From Oscillospiraceae bacterium (lineage in GTDB: Bacteria; Bacillota; Clostridia; Oscillospirales; QAMX01), in the NCBI GenBank assembly GCA_015068345.1, contig SVKS01000006.1:1-54859 (forward strand): 54,859 nucleotides of DNA, in the 5' to 3' direction. How positions within the stretch are numbered: position 1 is the stretch's first letter; every line of letters starts with the position of its first letter. The position numbers were made by a program, and so were the translations under genes. Positions 32,513-39,549 of this stretch are shown here, piece after piece. The notes beneath the pieces were generated by a model that was not told the DNA's origin, made no database searches, and saw only the letters and a list, made by a program, of their open reading frames with translations.

Positions 32513-33259
32513 ATGCATCAAAAACCGAAAATGATCCTGTTTGATTACGGCCAGACCCTGGCGGACGAGAAGGTGTTCGATGGGCTGGCAGGGAGTCGGG
32601 CGATTCTTGCGTATGCGGTGGAGAATAAACATAACGTTACTGCCGAGGAGTTACAGGCCGAGGCCACCGCCTTGAATCGGGAGGTGGGGCGCACCGACCC
32701 ACTGGGTTCGAATCCCATCCTGGTGGAGGTACCAAACCGCATGTTTTCCGCTTACCTGTATGAATCTATGGGGATCAAGCTTTCCCTGAGCCCGCCCGAA
32801 ATCGACCGGGTGTTCTGGGATGGGGCGGCTCCGGCGGTGCCAACACAGGGAATCGGCGAATTTTTGGCTTTCTTACAGGAAAGTGGGATTCGTACCGGTG
32901 TGGTCAGCAACATTTCCTTTTCCGGAGCGGCTTTGACAGAACGAATTCATAGGCTGTTCCCGGAGCACCGATTCGAGTTCATACTGGCTTCCAGTGAGTA
33001 TATGTTCCGGAAACCCAGCAGACGAATTTTTGATCTGGCGCTGTCAAAAGCAGAACTTTCACCATCCGACGTATGGTACGCGGGGGATAGCTTTGCTTGT
33101 GATGTGGAGGGGGCCGGAAACGCCGGCATTTTCCCGGTCTACTACACCGGTGTCGCCAAAAAGCTCCATTCCGCAGAGGGGATTTTGACTGTGGCAAGTT
33201 GGGACGAGCTGCGAGCCGTTATTGAAAAACTGGAGAAAAAGAATGAAGATACAATTTGA
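32513..33259 (+). CDS. HAD-superfamily hydrolase
   Basis: A 248-residue cytoplasmic HAD phosphatase-like protein. Motif I is LFDYGQTLAD: Asp11 is present but the second Asp of DxD is Gly13, a substitution seen in some HAD subgroups that may change chemistry or specificity. Motif II is VVSNIS, motif III has the Lys in FRKPSRRIF, and motif IV is YAGDSFACDVEGA. A helical cap lies between residues 20 and 100. The ATG at 32513 follows GGGAGGTGG, close to a strong promoter. A GNAT gene overlaps its 3' end by 17 bp. Confidence 0.88.
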   Translation: MHQKPKMILFDYGQTLADEKVFDGLAGSRAILAYAVENKHNVTAEELQAEATALNREVGRTDPLGSNPILVEVPNRMFSAYLYESMGIKLSLSPPEIDRVFWDGAAPAVPTQGIGEFLAFLQESGIRTGVVSNISFSGAALTERIHRLFPEHRFEFILASSEYMFRKPSRRIFDLALSKAELSPSDVWYAGDSFACDVEGAGNAGIFPVYYTGVAKKLHSAEGILTVASWDELRAVIEKLEKKNEDTI

Positions 33260-34070
33260 AACGAAGGACGAGAATCAGGAGATTTTTCGTTTCCTTTATC
33301 ACATGAACAACCTCCCGGAGCATCATTGCCATCTTTGCCCCAGGGAGGAGATAGCGTTGCAGAAGGAACTGAATCGGATCCTTTCCCGAAAAGATGCTTC
33401 TCTGTTGGTTTTGAGGGATGAAACGGGGAAAATCCAGGGTGTGTTTCGGGTGCTGGCGGAACCGGAAGAAAGGTATCTGGAGATAATCTGGGGATTTGTG
33501 GAAGAACCCTTGGTGTATGAGGAAATGTTTGCGTATTTCCGGCGGGAGTATACCGGATGCCATCTGGATGTGGTGGTCACAAAGACCAATCAAGAAATGA
33601 TGGAAGCCTATCAAAAGCAGGGGATCATCTATGATGAGGAACAAATCATGATGCTTTTGCAGGACTATACTCCAAAATCCGTAGAAGCGGCCATTATCCC
33701 CTATGACCCGATTTATGAGAAGTCGTATCGGGTGATTCACCAGGATGAAGGGGTCTATTGGACCGCTCAGCGGATGCTGAATGCCTTAGATCGATATCAC
33801 GTCCTGTTGGTCCTGGAAAAAGGGGAAGCGGTGGGATACGCGGAAATTACCAAAGGGTATGATGAAAATGAACCGATTCAGATTTATGTGAAACCGGAAT
33901 GCCGGGGCAAAGGGTATGGCCGCGGACTTTTACAGCGTGCTATTGAGGACAATATGCCATCAAACATGATGCTGGAGGTCTACGTCAATAACACCCCGGC
34001 TCTGGAACTTTACCGGAGTTTGGGTTTCCGGGAAGTCTTGCGAGAATACATGGGCAGTATGACGATTTGA
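33243..34070 (+). CDS. GNAT-family N-acetyltransferase
   Basis: A 275-residue protein whose C-terminal ~120 residues form a GNAT fold: YAEITKGYDENEPIQIYV, then the acetyl-CoA loop KPECRGKGYGRGLL and NNTPALELYRSLGF. The N-terminal 150 residues resemble a degenerate second GNAT half. The start at 33243 is set by CTGGAGAAAAAGA and lies inside the HAD gene, so translation is coupled. The acceptor substrate is unknown. Confidence 0.87.
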   Translation: MKIQFETKDENQEIFRFLYHMNNLPEHHCHLCPREEIALQKELNRILSRKDASLLVLRDETGKIQGVFRVLAEPEERYLEIIWGFVEEPLVYEEMFAYFRREYTGCHLDVVVTKTNQEMMEAYQKQGIIYDEEQIMMLLQDYTPKSVEAAIIPYDPIYEKSYRVIHQDEGVYWTAQRMLNALDRYHVLLVLEKGEAVGYAEITKGYDENEPIQIYVKPECRGKGYGRGLLQRAIEDNMPSNMMLEVYVNNTPALELYRSLGFREVLREYMGSMTI

Positions 34071-34076
34071 ATCACA

Positions 34077-34106
34077 AAAGCCAAGCTCGTGGGAGCTTGG
34101 CTTTTT
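34077..34106. terminator. Convergent terminator between two GNAT genes
   Basis: Perfect 12-bp stem AAAGCCAAGCTC / GAGCTTGGCTTT, loop GTGG, T-run. Nearly the same stem as the terminator at 3963. Confidence 0.9.
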
Positions 34107-34107
34107 G

Positions 34108-34692
34108 TTATCTTCCGTCATTTTGGTGCAGGAAATAGCCGAAATCGAAGCGAACCTCGTGCCGCTCCACATCGATGTTGGTGTAACAGCAGGAATCGAA
34201 ACCGATCAGGGTGAAACCCTGACTGCGGTAAAAGGCGATGGCCCGTACGTTGCAGGATTGGGTTTCCAGAATGATGGCCCTCCGCCCCTGCAATTTGGCC
34301 TGTTCCTTGGCCAGATTCATCAGACGGGTACCGATGCCCTGCCGCTGGAGCCGGTCTGCCACCCAAAGCTCGGTGATCATGAGCCGATTACTCCATTCCT
34401 CCGGGCAAAGCTCAATGCAAGCCAAAAGCTCCTTCTTTCCGCTCTTCTCTTCCACAATGCCGAAGGCCTCAGCCTTTTCCCAATGGTCCTGGTAGAGACT
34501 GTCGGGAAAATCGTAATCCTCCGGGGAATGGGTTACCGGGGTATCAAACTTCTTTTTTACCATATCCACCCGGAAAACGTCATCTTCCAGGGTGGTTTCC
34601 AGGTCGTAATATTCCTCGGTGGTGTAGCGAAGGGGGATGGGTGTCCCCTTCCACTCTGCCTTTGGCAGGGGGATGATCTGGTAGTCTGGCAT
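34108..34692 (-). CDS. GNAT-family N-acetyltransferase
   Basis: A 194-residue GNAT enzyme. The acetyl-CoA site is LWVADRLQRQGIGTRLMNLA, followed by IILETQSCNVRAIAFYRSQGF, both in the expected order for motif A and B. The ATG at 34692 follows AAAGGAG; an earlier TTG overlaps the Nudix stop codon. It is co-transcribed with the Nudix gene 11 bp upstream. The substrate is unknown. Confidence 0.92.
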   Translation of the reverse strand: MPDYQIIPLPKAEWKGTPIPLRYTTEEYYDLETTLEDDVFRVDMVKKKFDTPVTHSPEDYDFPDSLYQDHWEKAEAFGIVEEKSGKKELLACIELCPEEWSNRLMITELWVADRLQRQGIGTRLMNLAKEQAKLQGRRAIILETQSCNVRAIAFYRSQGFTLIGFDSCCYTNIDVERHEVRFDFGYFLHQNDGR

Positions 34693-34703
34693 AGGGTCTC
34701 CTT

Positions 34704-35180
34704 TCAATAGGGTAGGGGGATGGACTTCCCATTGAGTACCGCTTGGGAAAGCACGTCACCCCGATAGCATAATTTCAGGGAAAAGAAGGGACAGGGGGTG
34801 TCGATCAGGTCGAGAAAAATCTTGTCCCCTTCCCACATGGGGAGCTTTCGTAGGGCGGATTTTTTAATCCATTCCAAAACGCCCTCGTCACAATCGATGA
34901 TTTTCCCCGTAAATCCGGTGGCGGTGAAAAGATGCATGTACTCCCCCTCCACCTGGTCGGAAACGAAGGTGACGATCCCTCGGTAGGCGTAGTCGGTCAG
35001 GGTCAGGCCGGTTTCCTCCAAAACCTCCCTGCAAATGCAGTCCTCGGGACTTTCCCCCTCTTCCATTTTTCCCCCGATACCGATCCATTTTTCATGGTTG
35101 ACGTCGTTTTTCTTTTTGATACGGTGGAGCATCAAATACTGCCCTTCCCGTTCCAGATAGCATAAAGTTGTGTTTTTCAT
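34704..35180 (-). CDS. Nudix hydrolase, 8-oxo-dGTP pyrophosphatase-like (MutT/MTH1 type)
   Basis: Cytoplasmic pyrophosphohydrolase of 158 residues. The Nudix box is complete: Gly37-x5-Glu43-x7-Arg51-Glu52-x2-Glu55-Glu56-x-Gly58 (GKMEEGESPEDCICREVLEE). The downstream WIKKSALRKLPMWEGDKIFL is typical of the Firmicute 8-oxo-dGTP diphosphatase group, which cleans oxidised nucleotides. The ATG at 35180 has no ribosome site and lies 6 nt after a TATAAT box, so the mRNA is probably leaderless. Confidence 0.9.
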   Translation of the reverse strand: MKNTTLCYLEREGQYLMLHRIKKKNDVNHEKWIGIGGKMEEGESPEDCICREVLEETGLTLTDYAYRGIVTFVSDQVEGEYMHLFTATGFTGKIIDCDEGVLEWIKKSALRKLPMWEGDKIFLDLIDTPCPFFSLKLCYRGDVLSQAVLNGKSIPLPY

Positions 35181-35186
35181 GAGTCC

Positions 35187-35195
35187 ATTATACCA
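35187..35195 (-). promoter_or_regulatory. Extended -10 promoter of the Nudix gene
   Basis: Minus-strand TGGTATAAT (35195-35187), no clear -35 box. The predicted start site falls at or next to the ATG. Confidence 0.65.
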
Positions 35196-35224
35196 CACCT
35201 GTCAAGCAGGGGAAACAAAATGTT

Positions 35225-35254
35225 GTTGCCAAGGCAACTTTTGCGTGATATAAT
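35225..35254 (+). promoter_or_regulatory. Promoter of the PlsC-like gene with palindrome over the -35 box
   Basis: -35 TTGCCA (35226-35231), 17-bp spacer, -10 TATAAT (35249-35254). GTTGCC-AA-GGCAAC (35225-35238) is an inverted repeat that covers the -35 box and may bind a regulator. Confidence 0.65.
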
Positions 35255-35297
35255 AATCCCGGAATTTGAAGTATTTCCCCGGGAAGGATGATGTACT

Positions 35298-36512
35298 GTG
35301 AAAAAGAAACGGGAGCCATGGATGAAGTTCCGTCATCGAATGATACGCAATATTTTGATTCTGGTGCTTCACCCACTATGCAGACTTCGTTATGGTATCC
35401 GGGTGGAAAAATTCAAAAACCAGGGCAAACGACCCTATCTGATACTATATAATCACCAGACAGCCTTCGACCAGTTTTTTGTGGGGTTGGCCTTCCGGGG
35501 ACCGGTCTACTATCTGGCCTCGGAGGATCTATTCTCCAACGGATGGGTTTCCTCCCTGATTCGCTGGTTGGTGGCCCCCATTCCCATCAAAAAGCAAGCC
35601 ACCGACGCCAAAGCCGTTATGACCTGTATGCGGGTAGCCAAGGAGGGGGGGACCATCGCCATCGCTCCGGAGGGGAATCGAACCTATTCCGGTCGGACCG
35701 AATACATCAACCCCGCCATTGCCTCCCTGGCAAAACACATGAAGATGCCGGTAGCCTTTTTTAGGATTGAAGGCGGCTACGGAGTACATCCCCGTTGGAG
35801 CGATCGGGTTCGCCGGGGGAAAATGCGTGCTTACGTATCCCGGGTGTTGGAACCGGAGGAAATGGCCGCTATGTCGGCCGAGGAATTCCATCAAACTGTA
35901 TGCCGGGAGCTTTACGTGGATGAAGCGGTGGCCGACGCCAGATTTGCCGGGAAAAACCAGGCCGAATACCTGGAACGTGCCATTTACGTTTGTCCCGATT
36001 GCGGCATTGCCCCCCATGAAAGCCGGGGGGATATCATCACCTGTAAATCCTGCGGCAAGCAGATCCGTTACCTGCCCACAAAGGAATTGGAGGGAGTAGG
36101 GGAGAAAGTCCCCTTCCGCTTTGTGGCAGACTGGTACGAATACCAAAAAGACTTTATTAACAAGCTGGATACCCGAACCATGACCGAAACCCCGGTGGCC
36201 ACCGATGCCGCCGCCCTTTCGGAAGTGATCGTGTATAAAAATAAAAAGGCCATTGCCGATTCGGTTTCCCTCTCGCTCTACGGCGACCGGCTGGTGATGG
36301 ATGAGGGGAAGGAAGGGGAATGGACCATTCCCTTCGACGATGCCTCCGCCTTCACGGTGCTGGGTCGTAATAAGTTGAATATCTACTATGATGACAAGGT
36401 CTATCAGTTCAAGGGAGATCCCCATTTCAATGCGCTGAAGTACGTGAACTTCTTCTACCGATTCAAAAACCTGGAAAAGGGCGACGGAGAATCCGATTTC
36501 CTGGGTCTTTGA
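35298..36512 (+). CDS. 1-acyl-sn-glycerol-3-phosphate acyltransferase (PlsC) with zinc ribbon and C-terminal domain
   Basis: Acylates lysophosphatidic acid at the membrane. Motif I is NHQTAFDQFF (His53-x4-Asp58), and motif III is APEGNRTYSG; motifs II and IV are also recognisable. PlsC proteins usually end near 200-240 residues. This one has 404. Residues ~228-260 form a likely zinc ribbon (CPDCGIAPHES then TCKSCGK). The last 150 residues form a beta-rich domain of unknown role. The start may be GTG at 35298, after GGGAAGGATG, or ATG at 35322, which has GGAG at 6 nt; I give the longer one. Confidence 0.85.
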   Translation: MKKKREPWMKFRHRMIRNILILVLHPLCRLRYGIRVEKFKNQGKRPYLILYNHQTAFDQFFVGLAFRGPVYYLASEDLFSNGWVSSLIRWLVAPIPIKKQATDAKAVMTCMRVAKEGGTIAIAPEGNRTYSGRTEYINPAIASLAKHMKMPVAFFRIEGGYGVHPRWSDRVRRGKMRAYVSRVLEPEEMAAMSAEEFHQTVCRELYVDEAVADARFAGKNQAEYLERAIYVCPDCGIAPHESRGDIITCKSCGKQIRYLPTKELEGVGEKVPFRFVADWYEYQKDFINKLDTRTMTETPVATDAAALSEVIVYKNKKAIADSVSLSLYGDRLVMDEGKEGEWTIPFDDASAFTVLGRNKLNIYYDDKVYQFKGDPHFNALKYVNFFYRFKNLEKGDGESDFLGL

Positions 36513-36536
36513 ATGGAACCGTTCGAATCTAAACCC

Positions 36537-36573
36537 AACCCCATCCCATTTTGCACAATGGGATGGGGTTTTT
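36537..36573 (+). terminator. Terminator after the PlsC-like gene
   Basis: Perfect 14-bp stem AACCCCATCCCATT / AATGGGATGGGGTT with a 6-nt loop and T-run. Confidence 0.92.
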
Positions 36574-36610
36574 GTGTGTAAAAAATCTCCTTTTACCCGG
36601 GGATTGGCAC

Positions 36611-36639
36611 TTGAACTGACCTAAAAATCGTGGTACACT
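36611..36639 (+). promoter_or_regulatory. Promoter of the sugar ABC importer operon
   Basis: -35 TTGAAC (36611-36616), 17-bp spacer, -10 TACACT (36634-36639). Confidence 0.7.
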
Positions 36640-36677
36640 TGTAGGTAATCGGAGTACCGGTGAAAGGAAGGAACAAC

Positions 36678-37781
36678 ATGAAGGTTGTACTTGAAAATCT
36701 GACAAAACGCTATCAAAGCGGCAATAAAAAGAACGGCGGCGAGGTGCTGGCGGTGCGGGATTTCAACTACGAAATTCCCGATGGCAAGCTGGTGGGTCTG
36801 CTGGGCCCCTCCGGCTGCGGCAAAAGCACCACCCTCAATTTGATCTGTGGGTTGGAAAATCCCACCGAAGGGAAAATCTACTTTGGCGAGGATGACGTAA
36901 CCGACCTGCCACCGGAAAATCGGGGGGTTGGCATGGTGTTCCAGAATTATGCCCTCTATCCCCACCTGACGGTGAAGCAGAATATCCTCTTCCCCCTTCA
37001 GAACCTGAAGGGGAAGGATCGCCCCACCAAGGAAGAAATGAATGAAAAAGCTCTGGAAGCCGCCCGTTTGGTGCAGTTGGAGGAGTTGATGGACCGGAAA
37101 CCCAAGGAGCTTTCGGGCGGTCAGCAGCAGCGAGTTGCCATTGCCCGGGCTTTGGTGAAGCGGCCCCGGGTTCTGCTCCTGGATGAACCTCTTTCCAACC
37201 TGGATGCCAGACTCCGGCTCCAGACCCGGGAAGAGATCCGCCGCATCCAGCGGGAAACCGGTATCACCACCGTATTTGTCACCCACGACCAGGAGGAGGC
37301 TATGAGCATTTCCGATGAGATCGTGGTGATGCAGGCGGGGGTCGTACAACAGATCGGCAAGCCCCAAACGGTGTACGACGACCCGAAAAACCTCTTTGTG
37401 GCTAAATTCCTGGGAACCCCCTCCATCAACCTGTTTGATGGCAAAATCCAGGGCGGTAAGCTCTGGATCGGGGAGGAGACCGTTATGGATGTGGTTCTTT
37501 CCGACCGGCCGGTTACGGTTGGTATTCGACCCGAGGGCTTTGTGCTTTCTGCCCAGGGAGCCATGACCTGCAAGCTCATCCGGGTGGAGGTCATGGGACG
37601 GGACGTGAGCATCGTATCCAGCCACTCCGCCTGCCAGGCCGCCCAGCTCCGGAGCATCATCCTTTCGGAAAACAAGGTGGATGAGGATGCCGAAACCGTC
37701 CGGTTTGACCTGAAGCCCGGTAAGGTGTTCCTCTTTGATACCGAAACCGGCGACCGGATCGAGGTGGAAGCCCATGCGTAA
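36678..37781 (+). CDS. Sugar ABC importer ATPase (UgpC/MsmK/MalK type)
   Basis: Cytoplasmic ATPase of a CUT1-type carbohydrate importer, 367 residues. Walker A is GPSGCGKST (43-51), Q-loop Gln89, signature LSGGQQQ, Walker [13 protein letters not shown], and H-loop VTHDQEEAM. The C-terminal ~130 residues are the OB-type regulatory domain (VTVGIRPEGFVLS). The ATG at 36678 follows GAAAGGAAGG. It is the first gene of a complete four-gene importer and overlaps the permease gene by 8 bp. Confidence 0.94.
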   Translation: MKVVLENLTKRYQSGNKKNGGEVLAVRDFNYEIPDGKLVGLLGPSGCGKSTTLNLICGLENPTEGKIYFGEDDVTDLPPENRGVGMVFQNYALYPHLTVKQNILFPLQNLKGKDRPTKEEMNEKALEAARLVQLEELMDRKPKELSGGQQQRVAIARALVKRPRVLLLDEPLSNLDARLRLQTREEIRRIQRETGITTVFVTHDQEEAMSISDEIVVMQAGVVQQIGKPQTVYDDPKNLFVAKFLGTPSINLFDGKIQGGKLWIGEETVMDVVLSDRPVTVGIRPEGFVLSAQGAMTCKLIRVEVMGRDVSIVSSHSACQAAQLRSIILSENKVDEDAETVRFDLKPGKVFLFDTETGDRIEVEAHA

Positions 37782-38664
37782 GAAAAACCTCCACGGGTGG
37801 CTCTATTTACTGCCAGCCATCCTGTTTTTGGGGTGCTTTATGGTGTACCCCCTGGTGGACGTCCTGATCTATTCCCTGGAGGAGGGGTATAACTTCGCCT
37901 CCCAGGAAATGTTCGGGGTGGGCTTCTATAACTATTCCTACGTGCTCCACGATCCCTATTTCCTGCAGGCGGTGAAGAATACCTTCATTCTGGTAATGAT
38001 CACCGTCCCCCTTTCCACCGGTATTGCCCTTTTGATCTCGGTGGCACTTTCCTCCATCAAGCGTCTGCGGCATTGGTTTCAGACGGTGTACTTCCTGCCC
38101 TACGTCACCAATACCCTGGCGGTAGGCCTGGTTTTCATGATTCTTTTCAAGAAAACCGCCTACACCGACGGTCTGGTGAATTTGATGATCAACTGGTTTG
38201 GTGGTCCTTCGGTGGACTTCATCGATGGTCCCTACTGGGCGAAGATGTTCGTACTTTGCTTCTACACCATCTGGGTGGTTATGCCCTTCAAGATTCTGAT
38301 CCTGACCAGTGCCCTGGCTTCGGTAAATCCCGACTACTACAAGGCGGCCCGCATCGACGGTACGTCCAAGTGGCGCACCTTTACCCGCATCACCCTGCCC
38401 ATGATCTCCCCCATGCTCTTCTATTTGATTATCACTGGCTTCATCGGAGCCTTCAAGGCTTATTCGGATGCGGTGGCGCTCTTTGGTACCAACCTGAATG
38501 CGGCGGGCATGAATACCATCGTGGGCTATGTCTATGATATGCTCTACGGTGACAGCGGCGGCTACCCCTCCTACGCATCGGCGGCGGCCCTGATTCTGTT
38601 TGCCATTGTGTTTACCATCACCTGCATCAACCTTCTCATCAGCAAGAAGAGCGTGCATCATTGA
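37774..38664 (+). CDS. Sugar ABC importer permease (MalF/UgpA type)
   Basis: Inner-membrane subunit, 296 residues with six predicted helices. The EAA loop that contacts the ATPase reads YYKAARIDGTSKWRTFTRIT, and the opening LYLLPAILFLGCFMVYPLV is typical of this family. The ATG at 37774 follows GAGGTGG and overlaps the end of the ATPase gene. It should form a heterodimer with the next permease. Confidence 0.93.
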   Translation: MRKKNLHGWLYLLPAILFLGCFMVYPLVDVLIYSLEEGYNFASQEMFGVGFYNYSYVLHDPYFLQAVKNTFILVMITVPLSTGIALLISVALSSIKRLRHWFQTVYFLPYVTNTLAVGLVFMILFKKTAYTDGLVNLMINWFGGPSVDFIDGPYWAKMFVLCFYTIWVVMPFKILILTSALASVNPDYYKAARIDGTSKWRTFTRITLPMISPMLFYLIITGFIGAFKAYSDAVALFGTNLNAAGMNTIVGYVYDMLYGDSGGYPSYASAAALILFAIVFTITCINLLISKKSVHH

Positions 38665-38673
38665 GGAGGAATT

Positions 38674-39549
38674 ATGGGAAAACAAAACCAATATACACAA
38701 ATTGAAAAGCGCGCCGTCCGGCAGGAAATCATCCGCAAAAGCTTCACCTATCTCCTTCTGGGGTTTTGGATGCTTCTGGTGCTCTTTCCCTTTTACTGGA
38801 TGCTTTTGACCTCGGTGAAGGGGTATGGTGCTTACAACTCGGAATATATTCCTGCCTTTTTTACCCTGGCTCCCACCCTGGAAAACTACGTCCAGGTGTT
38901 TGAAAATGCATCTCTGGGCACCTACTTTATCAATACCACCATTTTCACCCTTGCCACCACCGCTATCATGCTGGTAGTGATCATCCCGGCGGCCTTTGCC
39001 TTCGCCCGGATCGATTTCAAGGGGAAAAATCTGGTGTTTGCCCTGCTCCTTTCGCTGATGATGATCCCCAATGAGCTGGTGGTGATCACCAACTACGTCA
39101 CCATCACCGACCTGGATCTGCGCAATACCTTCACCGGCTTGATTCTGCCTTCGGTAACCTCGGTGTTCTACATCTACCTTTTGAAGGAGAATTTTGAGCA
39201 GATTCCCCTGGAGCTTTACAAGGCCGCCAAGGTGGACGGTACCTCCGACTGGAAATACCTTTGGAAGGTAATGATCCCTATCAGTATGCCAACCATCGTC
39301 ACCATCACCATTCTGAAGGTGATCGAGTGTTGGAATTCCTATGTCTGGCCACGATTGGTCACCGATGAGGAGTCCATGTACCTGGTCTCCAACGGTATCC
39401 AGGCCATCCGGGAAAACGGATTTGGCCGGGAAAACATCCCTGCCATGATGGCGGCAGTGGTGGTGGTTTCGGTACCCCTGATTGTGATCTTTCTGATCTT
39501 CCGGAAAAAGATCATGGAAGGCGTTTCGAGAGGAGGTACCAAAGGATGA
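38674..39549 (+). CDS. Sugar ABC importer permease (MalG/UgpE type)
   Basis: Second permease, 291 residues with six helices. The EAA loop reads LYKAAKVDGTSDWKYLWKVM; PFYWMLLTSVKGYG near residue 45 is typical of the MalG side. The start follows GAGGAGGAATT, 9 bp after the first permease. It overlaps the binding-protein gene by four bases (ATGA). Confidence 0.93.
   Translation: MGKQNQYTQIEKRAVRQEIIRKSFTYLLLGFWMLLVLFPFYWMLLTSVKGYGAYNSEYIPAFFTLAPTLENYVQVFENASLGTYFINTTIFTLATTAIMLVVIIPAAFAFARIDFKGKNLVFALLLSLMMIPNELVVITNYVTITDLDLRNTFTGLILPSVTSVFYIYLLKENFEQIPLELYKAAKVDGTSDWKYLWKVMIPISMPTIVTITILKVIECWNSYVWPRLVTDEESMYLVSNGIQAIRENGFGRENIPAMMAAVVVVSVPLIVIFLIFRKKIMEGVSRGGTKG

Noticed and set aside
32695-32725. 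tRNA T-arm-like GGTTCGAATCCC
   Set aside because: It lies inside the HAD reading frame (encodes GSNP), and no acceptor, D or anticodon arm can be built around it.
35187-35206. TTGACA close upstream of the Nudix TATAAT box on the minus strand
   Set aside because: Spacing is only 7 bp, too short for a -35/-10 pair.
35675-35700. Another T-arm-like GGGAATCGAACC
   Set aside because: Within the PlsC EGNRT motif; no tRNA cloverleaf.
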